Part shown: in pieces, positions 62,146-64,000 of the stretch
Numbering within the stretch: position 1 is the first letter of the stretch
Layout: each line of letters starts with the position of its first letter
Made by a program: the position numbers and the translations under genes
NCBI RefSeq assembly: GCF_000699445.3
Contig: NC_067196.1
Coordinates: 76,391,864 to 76,455,863, forward strand
DNA length: 64,000 bases
Source of the DNA: Schistosoma haematobium
Taxonomy: Eukaryota > Platyhelminthes > Trematoda > Strigeidida > Schistosomatidae
Reading direction: 5' to 3'
The notes under the pieces: generated by a model
Told to the model about the DNA's origin: nothing
What the model saw: the letters and a program-made list of their open reading frames with translations, nothing else
The model's database searches: none

Positions 62146-64000
62146 TTGGTGAGCCCAACTAATGAAACGCAATCTATTATTGTTAATCCTTATTTCCACC
62201 TTAACCTTCTCAATTGGTTTTTATTTTTGTAAACCCAGTATTCTAATAGTCCTTTGATTAATGGTCACATATATTATCGTAATGTTATATCTATTAGTTC
62301 ACATAACCTACTAGCTCAATCGATAATAAAAGTTGATCATCTATATCAACTAATTAGCTTTGATGGTTCGTTAACAAGCTTTAATAGCATTTACCTGCTT
62401 CAGCGACATAGACTTGTTTAAACATCAAGCTCTAGCAAATATGACCTGTTAATAACGTAAATATACATTGACTAGCAATGCAATCAAGGACTAAATAGTT
62501 ATCTGGATCTAATTCTCAGTGTTCCTTCACTTAACTCCTCATCCTGTTTTAAACTGTGCACTATCCTGTGATATCTTTTCTTCCGACCACTGCCTGCCGA
62601 ATTTCACATTCTCGAGTTCCGTTGTCAAACAACAAGGATGACACTTCTCCAAAAACATACGGTGAGTTTCAGCTATAAGTTTTCTGCAAGCATAAGGTCA
62701 TTTTTAGATGGCTCGTTCAATGACAACCACACAATTATCTGGATTCATTCGATTGTTCTGATCCGAGCGAGTGGCGAAAACCTCAACAGCATCAAGCACC
62801 CTGGAATTAATTGCCATACTGCATGTTTTATTCTGGATGCTTTTGGATCAATACTACTCACGAATGGCGTTATATATGTCGTCCACTGAATAATCTAATT
62901 TTTAGAAATAATCCAGGCGAGTTCAGCTATCTTACTTAATGATTTTTTGTACTGAACATATATATGTTTTCCAGTTGCTTTTGCCATATATTTGTAAGTG
63001 TCCCTAGGCTGAATGCAGTAACTTCTTATGGAATGTTTACTTTGCGTCATATTCCTGCCTAAAGTTTCATAAGTAGTCTTAACTTCAAAATTATTTTCTG
63101 GTCATGTTCATTATTTTTAAATTGTCATATACGTCAACAACCTGCATGTTAACCTGGCCCGTACATACGTTTTACTATATCTTCATGTCTTCTAAATTTA
63201 GAAATCATCTGAATCGTCTTTAACATTTATCAATAAACCCATCATAGTCGTTGTTGCTAATCGTATTCGGGTTTATGGATTGATTTATCATATTAGCAGC
63301 CTAAAATGCGAACATAGTTTAGATAATAAGATTAAAAATTTAGGTACTATCAACTGCACTAGTAAAATAACTAAATCCCCAGGTAGCTGTTGGCTAAACA
63401 AACGTTTCAAATCAAAACTCCGTAGCCTACTAGATTTAACACTAAACGAATATTTCTGAATTGAAATTTATAATTAAATTAGGCGTCTCTGATTCTTTAA
63501 CGTTATAAATTTCTGATAATTTCGAATCACCTAAAGCAACAATACCTATTTTTCCACTGGTTAATCCTCAATCAACACTATAACTAGTTAAACATAATAG
63601 TTTCAGGATATCGTCATAAAGCATTGTCATGACTTGACAATCACGTAATATGATTGATAAAATTAATGAAACTATTAGCAAAATCGGTCAGCAAATTGAC
63701 TTATAATTATCACTAGTGTTGTTTTTCTTTTATCTTCATTCACTACAGATGATTACAGTAGGTTTCTCTATCAGTTGCTCATTCAGTAAATATCTCAAAA
63801 CCTTGTCAGTCTAATTGATGGTTTAGCGACACAATCATGCATGCAAATAATCAGTATAAGCAGTCGAGCAAATCTCCTGCAAACTGAGAACATCAATGTC
63901 GAATTTACCCCAACACTGACTAAGGTTCAAGCCATTATCATAGACATGAGTTGGGAGTGTACTCCCTTGGTTACAACTTATGTTCTCCCTGATAATCACA
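62146..64000 (+). mobile_element. Second internal copy of the tandem LTR element, cut by window end
   Basis: Repeats 58909-60762 with only a handful of differences (for example an extra T after 62944 and single substitutions near 62402, 62545, 62709 and 63561). The copy continues beyond the window. Confidence 0.92.

Overview
The window is AT-rich eukaryotic DNA dense in microsatellites and retroelement debris. It looks like a blood fluke (Schistosoma): it holds an Sm-alpha-like tRNA-derived SINE with a hammerhead ribozyme core, non-LTR retrotransposon remnants whose 3' ends match each other, TG...CA LTR elements, and one very long gene with phase-compatible GT/AG introns. No bacterial features, CRISPR arrays or rRNA were seen. 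The species cannot be fixed from sequence reading alone.

One host gene dominates. On the minus strand, from a start codon at 53402 down past 1203, I assembled 19 coding exons of a PAR-3 (PARD3/Bazooka) polarity scaffold. Every junction is phase-compatible. Exons 1-2 give the N-terminal oligomerisation domain, exons 8-10 PDZ1, exons 10-12 PDZ2 and exons 13-14 PDZ3, followed by low-complexity linker exons. About 1,888 codons are visible. The 3' end, including the expected aPKC-binding region, lies beyond the window start. Exon 15 is one base short, which shifts the frame next to a run of five C and is probably an assembly or allele indel.

The introns (1-53282) carry: a nearly pure CAG/CTG array of about 1.84 kb flanked by TAG/CTA arrays (8651-10691), which would be transcribed as CUG repeats in the par-3 pre-mRNA; a pair of inverted ~230 bp repeats bracketing exon 18; eight or more copies of a dispersed ~0.3-0.5 kb repeat; RTE-like LINE remnants (13.4, 22.6, 29.3, 39.6-41.2 and 48.8-49.9 kb); an Sm-alpha-like SINE pair with a hammerhead motif (38.9-39.4 kb); several tRNA-like SINE relics; and a solo LTR (26.75 kb).

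Upstream of the par-3 start codon (53.4-64 kb) there is only transposable-element DNA: a compact gag-only LTR element with 166 bp LTRs and a TGGAA target duplication, a CR1/Jockey-like RT fragment, two LTRs facing each other as a near-perfect 335 bp inverted repeat, and an LTR-internal-LTR-internal tandem of a 3.24 kb non-coding LTR element that runs off the end of the window.
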